64,000 nucleotides of DNA from Streptomyces pyxinae (GCF_024756275.1 NZ_JANUGQ010000009.1:1-64000); one strand, 5' to 3'; positions 46,061 through 56,227 are shown, counted from the stretch's first letter. A program made the numbers and translations. Notes: generated from the letters alone by a model not told the origin.

Positions 46061-47092
46061 TCAGCCCTGGCGGGCCGGGCGGTCGACGGCCTGCTCGGGG
46101 CCCTGGCCGGGGACCTGCTCGGTGTCCGGGCGGATGTCGATGCGCCAGCCGGTGAGGCGGGCGGCGAGCCGGGCGTTCTGGCCCTCCTTGCCGATCGCCA
46201 GCGACAGCTGGTAGTCCGGCACGGTGACCCGGGCCGACCGGGCGCCGAGGTCCACGACCTCCACCTTGGAGACCCGGGCCGGCGAGAGGGCGTTCGCCAC
46301 CAGCTCGGCCGGGTCGTCCGACCAGTCCACGATGTCGATCTTCTCGCCGTGCAGCTCGGCCATGACGTTTCGGACCCGGCCGCCCATCGGGCCGATGCAG
46401 GCGCCCTTGGGGTTCAGCCCCGAACGGGTGGACCGGACGGCGATCTTGGTGCGGTGGCCGGCCTCGCGGGCGATGGCGGCGATCTCCACCGAGCCGTCCG
46501 CGATCTCCGGGACCTCCAGCGCGAAGAGCTTCTTCACCAGGTTGGGGTGGGTGCGGGAGAGCGTCACCGAGGGGCCGCGCACACCCTTGGCCACCCGGAC
46601 CACATAGGTGCGCAGCCGCAGGCCGTGCGGGTACTCCTCGCCCGGCACCTGCTCCTGCACCGGGAGGATGGCCTCCAGCTTGTCGTCCAGCTTGACCAGG
46701 ACGTTCTTCGGGTCCTTGCCCTGCTGCACCTGACCGGCGACCACATCGCCCTCGCGGCGGGCGTACTCGCCGAAGGTGATGTCGTTCTCCGCGTCCCGCA
46801 GCCGCTGCTGGATGACCTGGCGGGCGGTGCTCGCGGCGATCCGGCCGAAGTCCGACGGGGTGTCGTCGAACTCCCGGGGCTCCTGCCCCTCCTCCAGATC
46901 GGCCGCCTCCTCCTTCGCCCACACGGTCACATGGCCGGTCGAACGGTCCAGGACGACCCGGGCGTGACGGCGGGCACCCTCGGTGCGGTGGTAGGCGATG
47001 AGGAGGGCCGACTCGATCGCCTCGACCAGCAGGTCGAAGGCAATCTCCTTCTCCTGCGCCAAGCCCCGCAGGAGCTTCACGTCGATGTCCAC
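46061..47092 (-). CDS. nusA: Transcription termination/antitermination factor NusA
   Basis: Encodes 343 residues: an N-terminal RNA polymerase-binding domain, an S1 domain (about 135-200, [19 protein letters not shown]) and two KH domains with [14 protein letters not shown] and [15 protein letters not shown]. NusA binds RNA polymerase and modulates pausing, termination and rRNA antitermination. As in other actinobacteria, it lacks the C-terminal acidic repeats of the E. coli protein. The GTG start at 47092 lies 2 bases past the rimP stop, so the two genes are in one operon. Confidence 0.95.
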   Translation of the reverse strand: MDIDVKLLRGLAQEKEIAFDLLVEAIESALLIAYHRTEGARRHARVVLDRSTGHVTVWAKEEAADLEEGQEPREFDDTPSDFGRIAASTARQVIQQRLRDAENDITFGEYARREGDVVAGQVQQGKDPKNVLVKLDDKLEAILPVQEQVPGEEYPHGLRLRTYVVRVAKGVRGPSVTLSRTHPNLVKKLFALEVPEIADGSVEIAAIAREAGHRTKIAVRSTRSGLNPKGACIGPMGGRVRNVMAELHGEKIDIVDWSDDPAELVANALSPARVSKVEVVDLGARSARVTVPDYQLSLAIGKEGQNARLAARLTGWRIDIRPDTEQVPGQGPEQAVDRPARQG

Positions 47093-47094
47093 GG

Positions 47095-47643
47095 CTACGC
47101 CTCCTCTTCTTCCTTGTTGTCGTTGTCGCTGAGGTCCTCGGGCTCGAGATCCTTGGAATCCTTGGGATCCTTGCGGTTGAACTCGATCTCCACCCGCGCC
47201 TTGAGGATTTCGGAGAACTCGACCCGGCGCCGGGTGGGCTTGCGGCCCTTCACGCCGGGGACCTCCAGGTCGAGACCGTCCTCGTCCACCGCGAGGATCC
47301 GGGCCACCAGTTCGCCGCCCTCGCGGGAGAGCAGCCGCACCAGGCGGCCGGTGGCGCGTACGTAGTGGCGGTGCTCGGTGAGGGGGCGGTCCGCTCCGGG
47401 GGAGCTCACTTCGAGGACGTACTCCTCGTCGCCCATCGCGTCCGTCTCGTCCAGCTTCGCGGAGAGGTCGCGGCTCAGGTCGGCGCAGGCGTCGAGCTCC
47501 ACGCCCTCGTCCGAGTCGACGACGATTCTCAGCACCCGGCGGCGGCCGGCCCGGGACACCGCGATCTCTTCCAGATCCAGTTGCCTGGCCGTGACGAGCG
47601 GCTCCAGCAGTTCGCGCAGCCTCTCGCTCTGGGTGGTGCTCAT
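47095..47643 (-). CDS. rimP: Ribosome maturation factor RimP
   Basis: Encodes 182 residues. The RimP N-terminal domain contains [20 protein letters not shown] and [16 protein letters not shown]; the C-terminal SH3-like part contains [15 protein letters not shown]. RimP assists 30S assembly. The tail (about 158-182) is short, acidic and lysine/aspartate-rich. The ATG at 47643 is the start. First gene of the rimP-nusA operon and divergent from the lipoprotein gene. Confidence 0.93.
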   Translation of the reverse strand: MSTTQSERLRELLEPLVTARQLDLEEIAVSRAGRRRVLRIVVDSDEGVELDACADLSRDLSAKLDETDAMGDEEYVLEVSSPGADRPLTEHRHYVRATGRLVRLLSREGGELVARILAVDEDGLDLEVPGVKGRKPTRRRVEFSEILKARVEIEFNRKDPKDSKDLEPEDLSDNDNKEEEEA

Positions 47644-47802
47644 CCGGGTGACTCCTCGGCCGCGTGTGCTGTTGTGGGATCGTCGCGTGTCAGATCAAAG
47701 GGTATCCGGTCGCGAGGGGTGTTGCCGTCCACCCCGGACCGGCCGCGGGTACGCTCGCCTGCGGTGATCTTGGTACCCGCCGGCACCGGCCGAGGAGGAC
47801 AC

Positions 47803-48417
47803 GTGGGGCGCACGGACACGACCCGCAGACGCGCGCTCGCCACGTCGGGCGCCGCGACGGCGGGCCTGGTGGCACTGCCGGGGCTGAGCCTGCTGCTCAC
47901 CGGCTGCTCGGCGGACGACGGGGCGGACGCCGCCCGGGACCGGGCCGCCGCCGCGCGGGCCGCCGCGGCCGAGACCGCGCTGCGGCGCCGGTCGGCGGCG
48001 GTGAGCGGGGGGCTGCTGGCCCGGTACGACGCGGTGCTCGCCGCCCACCCCCCGCTCGCCGCCCGGCTGAACCCGCTGCGCGCGGCGGTGGCCGAGCATG
48101 TGGCCGCGCTGGGCCCGGTGGCGGCGGCCTCCGAGGCACCCGCGCCGGCCGGGCCGCCCTCCCCCGCCCGCGCCACGGGGACCCCGCCGCCGGGTTCCCG
48201 CCCGCCGGAGCCGGCCCCGGCGGCCACCACCGTCCCCGCCGCCCCGGAGGCGGCGCTCACCGGACTGGCGGACGCGGTGCGGCGGGCCTCCGACGCCCAT
48301 GCCGCCGCCCTCACCGACGCCCCGCCCGAGTACGCCCGGCTGCTGGCCTCGGTGGCCGCCGCCGGCGCCGTCCACGCCTATCTGCTGACCGCGCCGGCCG
48401 AGGGAAACGGTTCATGA
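47803..48417 (+). CDS. Predicted Tat/lipoprotein of unknown function
   Basis: Encodes 204 residues. The N-terminus has TTRRRALAT followed by a hydrophobic stretch and a lipobox (LLTGCS, Cys near residue 35). It is therefore a likely lipoprotein, possibly Tat-exported because of the paired arginines. The mature part is Ala-rich and helical with a Pro/Ala-rich middle. The GTG at 47803 has GAGGAGG upstream. Its stop overlaps the start of the ferritin-like gene (ATGA), so the two probably act together. Function is unknown to me. Confidence 0.8.
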   Translation: MGRTDTTRRRALATSGAATAGLVALPGLSLLLTGCSADDGADAARDRAAAARAAAAETALRRRSAAVSGGLLARYDAVLAAHPPLAARLNPLRAAVAEHVAALGPVAAASEAPAPAGPPSPARATGTPPPGSRPPEPAPAATTVPAAPEAALTGLADAVRRASDAHAAALTDAPPEYARLLASVAAAGAVHAYLLTAPAEGNGS

Positions 48418-48830
48418 GCGTCCTGGAGGCCGTACAGGCGGCCCTGGCGGCCGAGCACGCGGCGGTGTACGGCTACGGGGTCGTGGGCGGCCGGGCCGGA
48501 GCCGCGCGCCGGACCGACGCCGCCGCCGGGCTCGCCGCGCACCGGGCCCGGCGGGACGCCCTGGAGCGCACCGTCCGCGACCTGGGCGGCACCCCGGTCG
48601 CCTCGGCGCCCGCCTACGCCCTGCCGTTCCCGGTGCCGGACGCGGCCGGCGCGGTACGGCTCGGCGCCGAGCTGGAGGACCGGGTGGCGGGCGTCTACGC
48701 CGACCTGGTGCGGGCCGCCGGGGGCGCGCTGCGCCGGGAGGCGGCGGTCGCCCTCCGGGAGGCCGCGGTCCGGTCGGCACGCTGGCGGGGCGGCGGCGTA
48801 GCCTTTCCTGGGCTCGCCGAGCGGCGGTGA
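48414..48830 (+). CDS. Ferritin-like DUF4439 protein
   Basis: Encodes 138 residues of an all-helical domain. Motifs EHAAVYGYGVVGGRAG and AHRARRDALERTVRDLGG match the DUF4439 ferritin-like family: an early E-H with later H/E positions hints at a possible metal site. No signal peptide is present. It is coupled to the upstream lipoprotein gene by a 4-base overlap. Its biochemical role is unknown. Confidence 0.8.
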   Translation: MSVLEAVQAALAAEHAAVYGYGVVGGRAGAARRTDAAAGLAAHRARRDALERTVRDLGGTPVASAPAYALPFPVPDAAGAVRLGAELEDRVAGVYADLVRAAGGALRREAAVALREAAVRSARWRGGGVAFPGLAERR

Positions 48831-49050
48831 CCCGGCCGGGCCGCCCGGACGCCCGGACGCCCGGTTGCCCGGCGCGGCCGGCGAAGCCGGAGCCCCCGGC
48901 CGGGGATGCCGGTGGAGCCGGGGAGACCGCACGGCCCGCGACACCGCCGGGGCGGGCCATGTCCGCCGGTGGCCGGTGACGCCGCCGGGACCGGCGAAGC
49001 CGAAGCGGGCCGAAGAACCGAGGAAACCGGAGAAGGGGAACGACGCGCGC

Positions 49051-49977
49051 ATGGCTTTCGAACCGCCGCGGCGACTGGTACGGGCGCTCGGCGAGGCCCA
49101 TGGGGAGGCCGTCGCGGGCGACTGGCTGGCCCGGCTGCCGGAGCTGGCCCGGGAGGCGGTGGCGGCGCGGAAGGCCGAGGTGGAGCGGGTCGTGGCGCCG
49201 GGCGGCCGGAGCGGCCTGGTGCTTCTGGTGCGGCTCCCCGACGGCACCCCGGCCACCCTGAAGGTGGCGCCGCCCTTCGCCGCGCCCGGCCGGGAGCGGG
49301 CGGCGCTGGCCCACTGGAACGGCTGGGGCGCGGTCCGCGTGCTCGGCGCCCCCGGCGACGGGCCGGACACCGGCGACGGGCCCGGGCTGCTGCTGGAACG
49401 GCTGAGCCCCGATGTCACCCTGCGCTCGCTGCCGGAGGCCAAGGCGCTGCTGGAGGCGGCCGGCACGGTGCGGCGGCTCTGGGTGGAGCCGCCCGCGGGG
49501 CACGGCTTCGAGTCGGTCGCGGACCGGACGGCCCGGCAGGCGGCGGTGATGCGCGACCGGGCGGCGCCGGAGCCTCCCGGGGTGGTCGCCCTGGTGACGG
49601 CCGCGCTGGAGGCCCGGGAGGCGCTGGTGGCCGATGCCCCCGAGTGCCTGCTGCTGCACGGCTGCTTCCGGCAGGGCAAGGTGCTGTCCGCCGGGCGGGC
49701 GCCGTGGCTGGCGGTGGGCCCGGACCCCCTGGTGGGCGAGCGCGCCTACGACCTGGCCCGGCTGGCGCGGGACCGGGTGGAGGACCTGGTGGCCGCGTCC
49801 TCCGGGTCGGCCGCCGCCCGGCGCCGGGTGGGACGGCTCGCGGACTCGCTGGAGGTGGACCGGGAGCGGCTGCGCGGCTGGACCCTCTTCCGGGCCGTGG
49901 AGTCCGGCACCCGCGCCCTGGCCGCCGGCCGGCGGCAGGACGGCGAGGTGCTCCTGGAGTTCGCCGCCTGGCTCTGA
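49051..49977 (+). CDS. Aminoglycoside phosphotransferase-like protein, probable pseudokinase
   Basis: Encodes 308 residues resembling the APH(6)/hydroxyurea-phosphotransferase family: LLVRLPDGTPATLKV near 60-72 (nucleotide-binding lysine), REAHWNGWGAVR-type loop near 85-95, and GERAYDLARLARDR near 229-242. The catalytic loop, normally LLHGDxxxxN, reads LLHGCFRQGK (H203, C205), so the catalytic Asp is replaced by Cys. The following metal motif, normally DPKG, reads AVGPDP (221-226). It therefore probably cannot transfer phosphate in the usual way. The ATG at 49051 is preceded by GAAGGGGA. No sign of recent gene decay is seen otherwise. Confidence 0.82.
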   Translation: MAFEPPRRLVRALGEAHGEAVAGDWLARLPELAREAVAARKAEVERVVAPGGRSGLVLLVRLPDGTPATLKVAPPFAAPGRERAALAHWNGWGAVRVLGAPGDGPDTGDGPGLLLERLSPDVTLRSLPEAKALLEAAGTVRRLWVEPPAGHGFESVADRTARQAAVMRDRAAPEPPGVVALVTAALEAREALVADAPECLLLHGCFRQGKVLSAGRAPWLAVGPDPLVGERAYDLARLARDRVEDLVAASSGSAAARRRVGRLADSLEVDRERLRGWTLFRAVESGTRALAAGRRQDGEVLLEFAAWL

Positions 49978-50212
49978 GCGGCCGGCTACCGGCCCCCGGC
50001 TAAGATCCCGGGCCCGGACCGCGCCCCGGCACCGGTCCCGGCCCGGGTTCCTACCCCGGCCCGGCTTCGGCTCCGGCGCGCTCCTCCACGTACGCCCGCG
50101 CTGCCCCCGTTCGAGACCCGCAAACCCTCCCCTCGGCGGAGCATTGGTGCGATATTGGGCATGACCGCACCGTGCTCCAGCCGGCTCCGTCCGGCCCGAC
50201 GGGAGGGTCCCC

Positions 50213-51181
50213 ATGGTCGAGGAACTGCTCACGGCGGCAGCGGCGGCCGGCACCGGCGCCCTGCTCTATCTGGGCTCCGCCGCCCGGGTGATCAAGCAGT
50301 ACGAGAAGGGTGTCGTGCTGCGCTTCGGACGGCTGCGGAGCGGCGTACGCGGGCCGGGGCTGACCCTGGTGGTGCCGTTCATGGACCGGCTGCACCGGGT
50401 GAACATGCAGATCGTGACGCTCCCGGTGCCCGCGCAGGACGGCATCACCCGGGACAATGTGACCGTCCGGGTGGACGCGGTCATCTACTTCAAGGTGGTC
50501 GACGCGGCGGCGGCGCTCCTGCGCGTCGAGGACTACCGGTTCGCGGTCTCCCAGATCGCCCAGACCTCGCTGCGCTCCATCATCGGCAAGAGCGAGCTGG
50601 ACGATCTGCTCTCCAACCGGGAGAAGCTCAACCAGGGGCTGGAGCTGATGATCGACAATCCGGCGGTGGACTGGGGCGTGACCATCGACCGGGTGGAGAT
50701 CAAGGACGTGTCGCTGCCCGAGACGATGAAGCGCTCGATGGCCCGGCAGGCCGAGGCGGACCGGGAGCGGCGGGCCCGGGTGATCAACGCGGACGCCGAG
50801 CTCCAGGCGTCCCGGAAGCTCTCCGAGGCGGCCCGGGAGATGTCCGGGCAGCCGGCCGCGCTCCAGCTGCGGCTGCTCCAGACGGTGGTGGCGGTGGCGG
50901 CCGAGAAGAACTCGACGCTGGTGCTGCCGTTCCCGGTGGAGCTGCTGCGCTTCCTGGAGCGGGCCGCCCAGCAGCAGCCGCCGGCGCCGGAGGCCCGGCC
51001 GGAGCCGCCGCCGGACGCCCCGCGCCCCGCGATGACGGTGCGCGAGCCGCACGCCCGGGAGCACCGCGCCGGATCGCCCGAGCTTCCGCAGGACCGGCCG
51101 GGCGCGGCGGAGCCGCCGCCGTCACCGGCCGCCGCGGCCCAGGCGCGCGAGGAGGAGACCGGCGCGGCCGGCTGCATCTGA
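50213..51181 (+). CDS. Slipin (SPFH/Band 7 family protein)
   Basis: Encodes 322 residues. One N-terminal membrane segment (about 8-27) is followed by the SPFH/Band 7 domain: IKQYEKGVVLRFGRLRSGVRGPGL, DGITRDNVTVRVDAVIYFKV and LIGKSELDDLL-type repeats. The helical stretch from about 180 to 240 (ADRERRARVINADAELQAS) is typical of slipins. The tail is Pro/Ala/Glu-rich. Slipins organise membrane microdomains; a specific role here is not clear. The ATG at 50213 has GGGAGGG upstream. It is convergent with proS. Confidence 0.88.
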   Translation: MVEELLTAAAAAGTGALLYLGSAARVIKQYEKGVVLRFGRLRSGVRGPGLTLVVPFMDRLHRVNMQIVTLPVPAQDGITRDNVTVRVDAVIYFKVVDAAAALLRVEDYRFAVSQIAQTSLRSIIGKSELDDLLSNREKLNQGLELMIDNPAVDWGVTIDRVEIKDVSLPETMKRSMARQAEADRERRARVINADAELQASRKLSEAAREMSGQPAALQLRLLQTVVAVAAEKNSTLVLPFPVELLRFLERAAQQQPPAPEARPEPPPDAPRPAMTVREPHAREHRAGSPELPQDRPGAAEPPPSPAAAAQAREEETGAAGCI

Positions 51182-51240
51182 CCGGCCCGGCGCCGCCGCG
51201 CCCGTATCGCCGTCCGTACCGCCGCCGCCCGTATCGCCTC

Positions 51241-51278
51241 CGGGCCGTACGGACCGCCCCGGGCCGTACGGACCGCCT
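51241..51278. repeat. Tandem 19-bp repeats in a CCGTACGG-rich gap
   Basis: Two 19-bp units CGGGCCGTACGGACCGCCC and CGGGCCGTACGGACCGCCT lie at 51241-51259 and 51260-51278. The surrounding gap (51182-51452, between the convergent slipin and proS genes) is rich in CGTAC words. Confidence 0.65.
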
Positions 51279-51452
51279 GCGGCCCCGCACGACCGGCCCC
51301 GGGACCGTACGCACCGGCCTCGGGGGCGTACCCGGGCACACGGGCCGGTACCCCGCCCGGGCCCTCCCGGACGGGGCACCGGCCCGCAGTACACGCCTCC
51401 CGCCGTCAAGCGGCGCCCCCAGGCCCCGTCGGACGGGCGGTCCCGGCCCCCG

Positions 51453-53162
51453 TCAGGCGGTGGTTCCCGACGCCGTCAGCAGGGCGATGGCCTCGTCCAC
51501 GGTCAGCTCCTCGCGCTCACCGGTGCGGCGGTCCTTGAGCTCCAGCACCCGCTCGCCCGAGCGGCGGCCGGCGACCAGGATCTTCGGCACACCGATCAGC
51601 TCGGCGTCGGTGAACTTCACGCCCGGCGAGACACCCGCCCGGTCGTCCACCAGGACCCGCAGCCCGGCCTCGCCCAGCTTCTCCGCGACCTCCACGGCCA
51701 GCTCGGTCTGGAGCGCCTTGCCGGCGGCGACCACATGGACGTCGGCCGGGGCGATCTCGCGCGGCCAGCACAGGCCCTGCTCGTCGGCGGTCTGCTCGGC
51801 CAGCGCCGCGACCGCGCGGGAGACGCCGATGCCGTACGAGCCCATGGTGACCCGGACCGGCTTGCCGTGCTGGCCCAGCACATCGAGCTGGAAGGCGTCG
51901 GCGTACTTGCGGCCCAGCTGGAAGATGTGACCGATCTCGATGGCGCGGTCCAGCTTCAGGCCGGTGCCGCAGGCGGGGCACGGGTCGCCGTCCTCGACCA
52001 CCACGACGTCCAGGTACTCGTCGACCTCGAAGTCCCGGCCGGCGACGACGTTCCTGGCGTGCTTGCCGGGCTGGTTGGCGCCGGTGATCCAGGAGGTGCC
52101 GGCGGCGATCCGCGGGTCCGCGAGGTAGCGGACCTTCTCCAGGCCCTGCGGCCCGACATAGCCGCGCACCAGGTCGGGGCGGCCGGTGAAGTCCTCGGCG
52201 GTGACCAGTTCGACGGTGGCCGGGGCCAGGTGGTCCTCCAGCTTGCCGAGGTCCACCTCGCGGTCACCGGGCACCCCCACGGCCACGATCTCCCCGTCCA
52301 CCTTGACCAGCAGGTTCTTCAGGGTGGCGGAGGCCGGCACGGCCAGGTGCGCGGCGAGCGTCTCGATGGTGGGGGTGTCGGGGGTGTCCAGCTCCTCCAG
52401 CGGGCCGTGCTCGGTGGTGTCGGCGGACGGCGCGGTGAAGGTCACCGCCTCGGTGTTGGCGGCGTAGTCGCAGGCCGGACAGTAGACGAAGGTGTCCTCG
52501 CCGGCGGCGGCCGGGGCGAGGAACTCCTCGGAGGCCGAGCCGCCCATGGCGCCGGAGACGGCCGAGACGATCTTGTGGCGCAGACCGAGCCGCTCGAAGA
52601 TCCGGATGTACGCCTGGCGGTGCAGCGCGTACGACTCCGCCAGCCCCTCGTCGGTGGTGTCGAAGGAGTACGAGTCCTTCATCTGGAACTCGCGGCCGCG
52701 CAGGATGCCCGAACGCGGGCGGGCCTCGTCGCGGTACTTGCTCTGGATCTGGTAGAGGATCACCGGCAGGTCCTTGTAGGACGTGCACTGGTCCTTGACC
52801 AGCTGGGTGAAGATCTCCTCGTGGGTGGGGCCGAGCAGATAGTCGGCGCCCTTGCGGTCCTGGAGGCGGAAGAGCTCGGCCCCGTACTCCTCCCAGCGCC
52901 CGGTGGCCTCGTACGGCTCCTTGGGCAGCAGCGCGGGCAGCAGCACCTCCTGGGCGCCGATCGCGTCCATCTCCTCGCGGACCACCCGGGTGACGTTCTC
53001 CAGGACGCGCTTGCCGAGCGGCAGCCAGGACCAGATGCCGGCGGCGTTGCGGCGGACGTAACCGGCGCGGACCAGCAGCTTGTGGCTGAGCGTCTCGGCG
53101 TCCGCCGGGTCGTCGCGCAGTGTCTTGACCATCAACCGGGACATGCGCTGGACCTGGGCCAT
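51453..53162 (-). CDS. proS: Prolyl-tRNA synthetase
   Basis: Encodes 569 residues of the bacterial (editing-type) class II ProRS. Motif 1 is seen near residues 50-75, motif 2 in [23 protein letters not shown] and motif 3 in [14 protein letters not shown]. The insertion (editing) domain spans about 235-390, with the [12 protein letters not shown] region. The C-terminal anticodon-binding domain (about 455-560) contains [19 protein letters not shown]. The ATG at 53162 is used. It is the last gene of a minus-strand run that starts with the two acetyltransferases. Confidence 0.95.
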   Translation of the reverse strand: MAQVQRMSRLMVKTLRDDPADAETLSHKLLVRAGYVRRNAAGIWSWLPLGKRVLENVTRVVREEMDAIGAQEVLLPALLPKEPYEATGRWEEYGAELFRLQDRKGADYLLGPTHEEIFTQLVKDQCTSYKDLPVILYQIQSKYRDEARPRSGILRGREFQMKDSYSFDTTDEGLAESYALHRQAYIRIFERLGLRHKIVSAVSGAMGGSASEEFLAPAAAGEDTFVYCPACDYAANTEAVTFTAPSADTTEHGPLEELDTPDTPTIETLAAHLAVPASATLKNLLVKVDGEIVAVGVPGDREVDLGKLEDHLAPATVELVTAEDFTGRPDLVRGYVGPQGLEKVRYLADPRIAAGTSWITGANQPGKHARNVVAGRDFEVDEYLDVVVVEDGDPCPACGTGLKLDRAIEIGHIFQLGRKYADAFQLDVLGQHGKPVRVTMGSYGIGVSRAVAALAEQTADEQGLCWPREIAPADVHVVAAGKALQTELAVEVAEKLGEAGLRVLVDDRAGVSPGVKFTDAELIGVPKILVAGRRSGERVLELKDRRTGEREELTVDEAIALLTASGTTA

Positions 53163-53201
53163 GGGGATCTCTCCTGCGGTGAAAAGTGTGATGCCAGGAG
53201 G

Positions 53202-53789
53202 TTAGCCGCGGTCCGCCGGTCGGCGGAAATCAGTTCCCTCCGGGCGCTTGCCGCCGGGCCGGAGCAGCGGCAGCGGGGCACCCATCACGGCGAACGGCCG
53301 GGCGGCGCTCGGGAAGCGCACCCGCCGGGCCAGATCGGTGTAGCCGAGCGAGCGGTAGAGCCGCCGGGCGGGGCTCTCGGTGTCGATGGCGGAGAGGATC
53401 GAGCGCGGCTGCCCGGAGGTGTCGGTGATGGCGGTGATCAGCTCCCGGCCGATGCCCCGGGCCTGGTGGTCGGGGTGGACATGCAGCTCGGTGATGGCGA
53501 AGGAGTCGTCCAGCCACCCCTGGGTGCCGGTGCTCCTGAGGTACGGCTCCACGACGGTGGACCACCACTGGGAGCGGTCGTTGGGCATCCCGTACACGAA
53601 GCCGACGAGCCGGCCGGTGGCGGTGGTGGCCCCGTAGGCGCGGGCGCCCGGGGTGGCCAGATGGCGGAGGACGATGTGGTGCCGCACCCGGACCTCGTCC
53701 TCCCCCAGACCGAAGGCGAGGGCCTGGACGGCGAGGGCCTCGTCCACCCGGGGGGCGAGGTCGATCGGCTGCACCACCACGTCTTCCAT
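53202..53789 (-). CDS. GNAT family N-acetyltransferase
   Basis: Encodes 195 residues with a single GNAT fold. The acetyl-CoA loop is HPDHQARGIGRELI (Q/RxxGxG type), followed by ILSAIDTESPARRLYRSLGY. The substrate cannot be predicted. It lies 15 bases downstream of another GNAT gene and 39 bases upstream of proS, so the three form one transcription unit. Confidence 0.88.
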   Translation of the reverse strand: MEDVVVQPIDLAPRVDEALAVQALAFGLGEDEVRVRHHIVLRHLATPGARAYGATTATGRLVGFVYGMPNDRSQWWSTVVEPYLRSTGTQGWLDDSFAITELHVHPDHQARGIGRELITAITDTSGQPRSILSAIDTESPARRLYRSLGYTDLARRVRFPSAARPFAVMGAPLPLLRPGGKRPEGTDFRRPADRG

Positions 53790-53804
53790 GCGCCGACCTT
53801 AGCC

Positions 53805-54650
53805 CTAGAAGAGCACGCTCATGAAGGCGCCCACTTCGCGGAAGCCGACCCGTCGATAGGCGGCGCGGGCGGGGGCGTTGTAGTCGTTGACGTAGAGCGA
53901 GACGAGCGGCGCGACATCCGCGAGGGCGTACCGCAGCACGGCCGCCATGCCGGTCTCGGAGAGGCCCTTGCCCCGGTGTTCGGGGGCGACCCAGACACCC
54001 TGGATCTGGCAGGCGTGCGGGGTGGCGGCGCCGATCTCGGCCTTGAAGACGACGCTGCCGTTCTCTATCCGGGCGAACGACCGCCCGGCGCCGACGAGTT
54101 CGGCCACCCGGGCCTGGTAGAGCAGCCCGCCGTCCCCGGCCATCGGGGAGACCCCGACCTCCTCGGTGAACATGGCCACGCAGGCGGGCATGATCACGTC
54201 CATCTCGTCCTTGCGGATCCGCCGCACCAGCGGGTCCGGCTCCACCTCGGGCGAGGGCCGGTCCGCGACCATCAGCGGCTGGTGGGCGCGGACGTCCCGG
54301 GCGGGGCCCCAGCTCGGTTCGAGCAGCCGCCACAGCTCGGCGGTGGGCTCGGCGGGGCCGACGATCGAGGAGCAGCGCCGGCCGGAGCGCCGCGCCCGTT
54401 CCGCGAAGGCCCGGACCGCCTCGGGCCCGGCGCAGATCGGCACCAGATTGGCGCCCGAGTAGCAGAGTGAGCGGAGCCGCCCGTCGGCGTACCAGCCCCA
54501 CATCTCGCCGCCGAGCCGCCAGGGGTCGAGCCCGGCGACCCGAACGCGGGCGGTGACGAAGGCGTTGGCGACGGGGTCGCTCTCCAGCACGGCGAGGGCG
54601 GCGCCGAGGTCGCCGGGGTCGAGGACCCGGGTGGTGGTGTGCGTCAACAC
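53805..54650 (-). CDS. Two-domain GNAT protein (DUF4081-type N-terminus)
   Basis: Encodes 281 residues. The N-terminal half (about 1-140) resembles the DUF4081 domain found before GNAT domains in actinobacteria (CYSGANLVPICAG). The C-terminal GNAT domain has VWVAPEHRGKGLSETGMAAVL and NDYNAPARAAYRRVGF. Substrate unknown. The GTG at 54650 has GAGGCC upstream; a TTG three bases on is the alternative. It is followed closely by a second acetyltransferase gene. Confidence 0.87.
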   Translation of the reverse strand: MLTHTTTRVLDPGDLGAALAVLESDPVANAFVTARVRVAGLDPWRLGGEMWGWYADGRLRSLCYSGANLVPICAGPEAVRAFAERARRSGRRCSSIVGPAEPTAELWRLLEPSWGPARDVRAHQPLMVADRPSPEVEPDPLVRRIRKDEMDVIMPACVAMFTEEVGVSPMAGDGGLLYQARVAELVGAGRSFARIENGSVVFKAEIGAATPHACQIQGVWVAPEHRGKGLSETGMAAVLRYALADVAPLVSLYVNDYNAPARAAYRRVGFREVGAFMSVLF

Positions 54651-54953
54651 GAGGGGGCCTCACCATGCGGTCTGACAGGTCCTGGCACTGTACCCGCAGC
54701 CGCCGCCCCCATGACCAGCCCGCACCCCGGCCCCCGTGACCACCCGGCCACCTTCCGCCACCGGTCCCCCGGGCGCGGGTGCTCGTACGCCGTCCCCGCA
54801 CCTCCCGGGGGGTGTGGGGCTCGCCGTCCGGCGGGCCCGGGGCTGTCCACCGGGGCCGGGGCGGGGCCGTACCCCGGAACCGGCTCGGGGGCGTACACCG
54901 GAACCGGCCGGCACCGGGGCGGGCGGGCCGGACGGCAGCGGTCCGGCGGGGGC
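54651..54953. other. Gap between ispG and the GNAT gene
   Basis: This 303-base stretch is GC-rich, with repeated GGAACCGG and GGGCGTAC words near 54870-54910. I see no gene and no strong terminator. Confidence 0.5.
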
Positions 54954-56111
54954 TCAGCCGGCGATGGAGATCTGCGGCTCGCCGGAGGCGACACCGTCGG
55001 CGCGCATCTGCTCCGCGATCTTCAGGGCCTCGTCGATCAGCGTCTCCACGATCTTGGACTCGGGCACGGTCTTGATGACCTCGCCCTTGACGAAGATCTG
55101 GCCCTTGCCATTGCCCGAGGCGACACCGAGGTCGGCCTCGCGGGCCTCGCCGGGGCCGTTGACGACACAGCCCATGACGGCCACCCGGAGCGGCACCTCC
55201 ATGCCCTCCAGACCGGCGCTCACCTGGTCCGCGAGCTTGTAGACATCGACCTGGGCGCGGCCGCAGGACGGGCAGGAGACGATCTCCAGACGGCGCTGGC
55301 GGAGGTTGAGCGACTCCAGGATCTGGATGCCGACCTTGACCTCCTCGGCCGGCGGGGCCGAGAGCGAGACCCGGATGGTGTCCCCGATGCCCTCGGAGAG
55401 CAGCGCGCCGAAGGCGACGGCCGACTTGATGGTGCCCTGGAACGCCGGGCCGGCCTCGGTGACGCCGAGGTGCAGCGGATAGTCGCAGGCGGCGGCGAGC
55501 TGGCGGTAGGCGTTGACCATGACCACCGGGTCGTTGTGCTTGACCGAGATCTTGATGTCCCGGAAGCCGTGCTCCTCGAAGAGGGACGCCTCCCAGAGCG
55601 CCGACTCGACCAGCGCCTCGGGGGTGGCCTTGCCGTACTTCTGGAGCAGCCGCCTGTCGAGGGAGCCGGCGTTGACCCCGATCCGGATCGGGGTGCCGGT
55701 CTCGCCGGCCGCCTTGGCGATCTCCTTGACCTTGTCGTCGAACTGCTTGATGTTGCCCGGGTTGACCCGGACCGCGGCACAGCCGGCGTCGATGGCGGCG
55801 AAGACGTACTTCGGCTGGAAGTGGATGTCGGCGATGACCGGGATCTGCGACTTCCTGGCGATCACCGGGAGCGCGTCGGCGTCGTCCTGGGTCGGGCAGG
55901 CGACCCGGACGATCTGGCAGCCGGAGGCGGTGAGCTCCGCGATCTGCTGGAGGGTGGCGCCGATGTCGGAGGTCCGGGTCGTGGTCATCGACTGCACCGA
56001 GACGGGCGCGTCGCCGCCGACGGCGACCGTGCCGACCTGGATCTTGCGGCTGACCCGGCGGTCTGCGAGCTTGGTCGGTACGGACGGGATTCCGAGAGAA
56101 ATCGCGGTCAT
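54954..56111 (-). CDS. ispG: 4-hydroxy-3-methylbut-2-enyl-diphosphate synthase
   Basis: Encodes 385 residues of IspG/GcpE, which converts methylerythritol cyclodiphosphate to HMBPP in the MEP isoprenoid pathway. The TIM-barrel half carries [19 protein letters not shown] and [17 protein letters not shown]. The C-terminal 4Fe-4S domain has the cysteines in SCPSCGR and [10 protein letters not shown]. Length is normal for the bacterial form without the insertion found in plant enzymes. The ATG at 56111 is the start. It lies downstream of rseP but behind a very strong hairpin, so it is probably expressed separately. Confidence 0.95.
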   Translation of the reverse strand: MTAISLGIPSVPTKLADRRVSRKIQVGTVAVGGDAPVSVQSMTTTRTSDIGATLQQIAELTASGCQIVRVACPTQDDADALPVIARKSQIPVIADIHFQPKYVFAAIDAGCAAVRVNPGNIKQFDDKVKEIAKAAGETGTPIRIGVNAGSLDRRLLQKYGKATPEALVESALWEASLFEEHGFRDIKISVKHNDPVVMVNAYRQLAAACDYPLHLGVTEAGPAFQGTIKSAVAFGALLSEGIGDTIRVSLSAPPAEEVKVGIQILESLNLRQRRLEIVSCPSCGRAQVDVYKLADQVSAGLEGMEVPLRVAVMGCVVNGPGEAREADLGVASGNGKGQIFVKGEVIKTVPESKIVETLIDEALKIAEQMRADGVASGEPQISIAG

Positions 56112-56185
56112 CTGCTGTGCAACCCCAAGGTGTGGATCGAGGTCCCGAGATCGGCGGGCTCCAGGCTTCGAGGTTACAGCCCCTC

Positions 56186-56227
56186 GGACAAACGGCCGGA
56201 CACCACAGGGTGTCCGGCCGTTTGTCC
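56186..56227 (-). terminator. 19-bp perfect hairpin between rseP and ispG
   Basis: Perfect inverted repeat of 19 bp (56186-56204 and 56209-56227, containing CGGCCGGACACC) with only a 4-base loop ACAG. It lies about 125 bases past the rseP stop and 75 bases before the ispG start. It is the strongest hairpin in the window and most likely terminates rseP; it could also act in the ispG leader. Confidence 0.85.
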
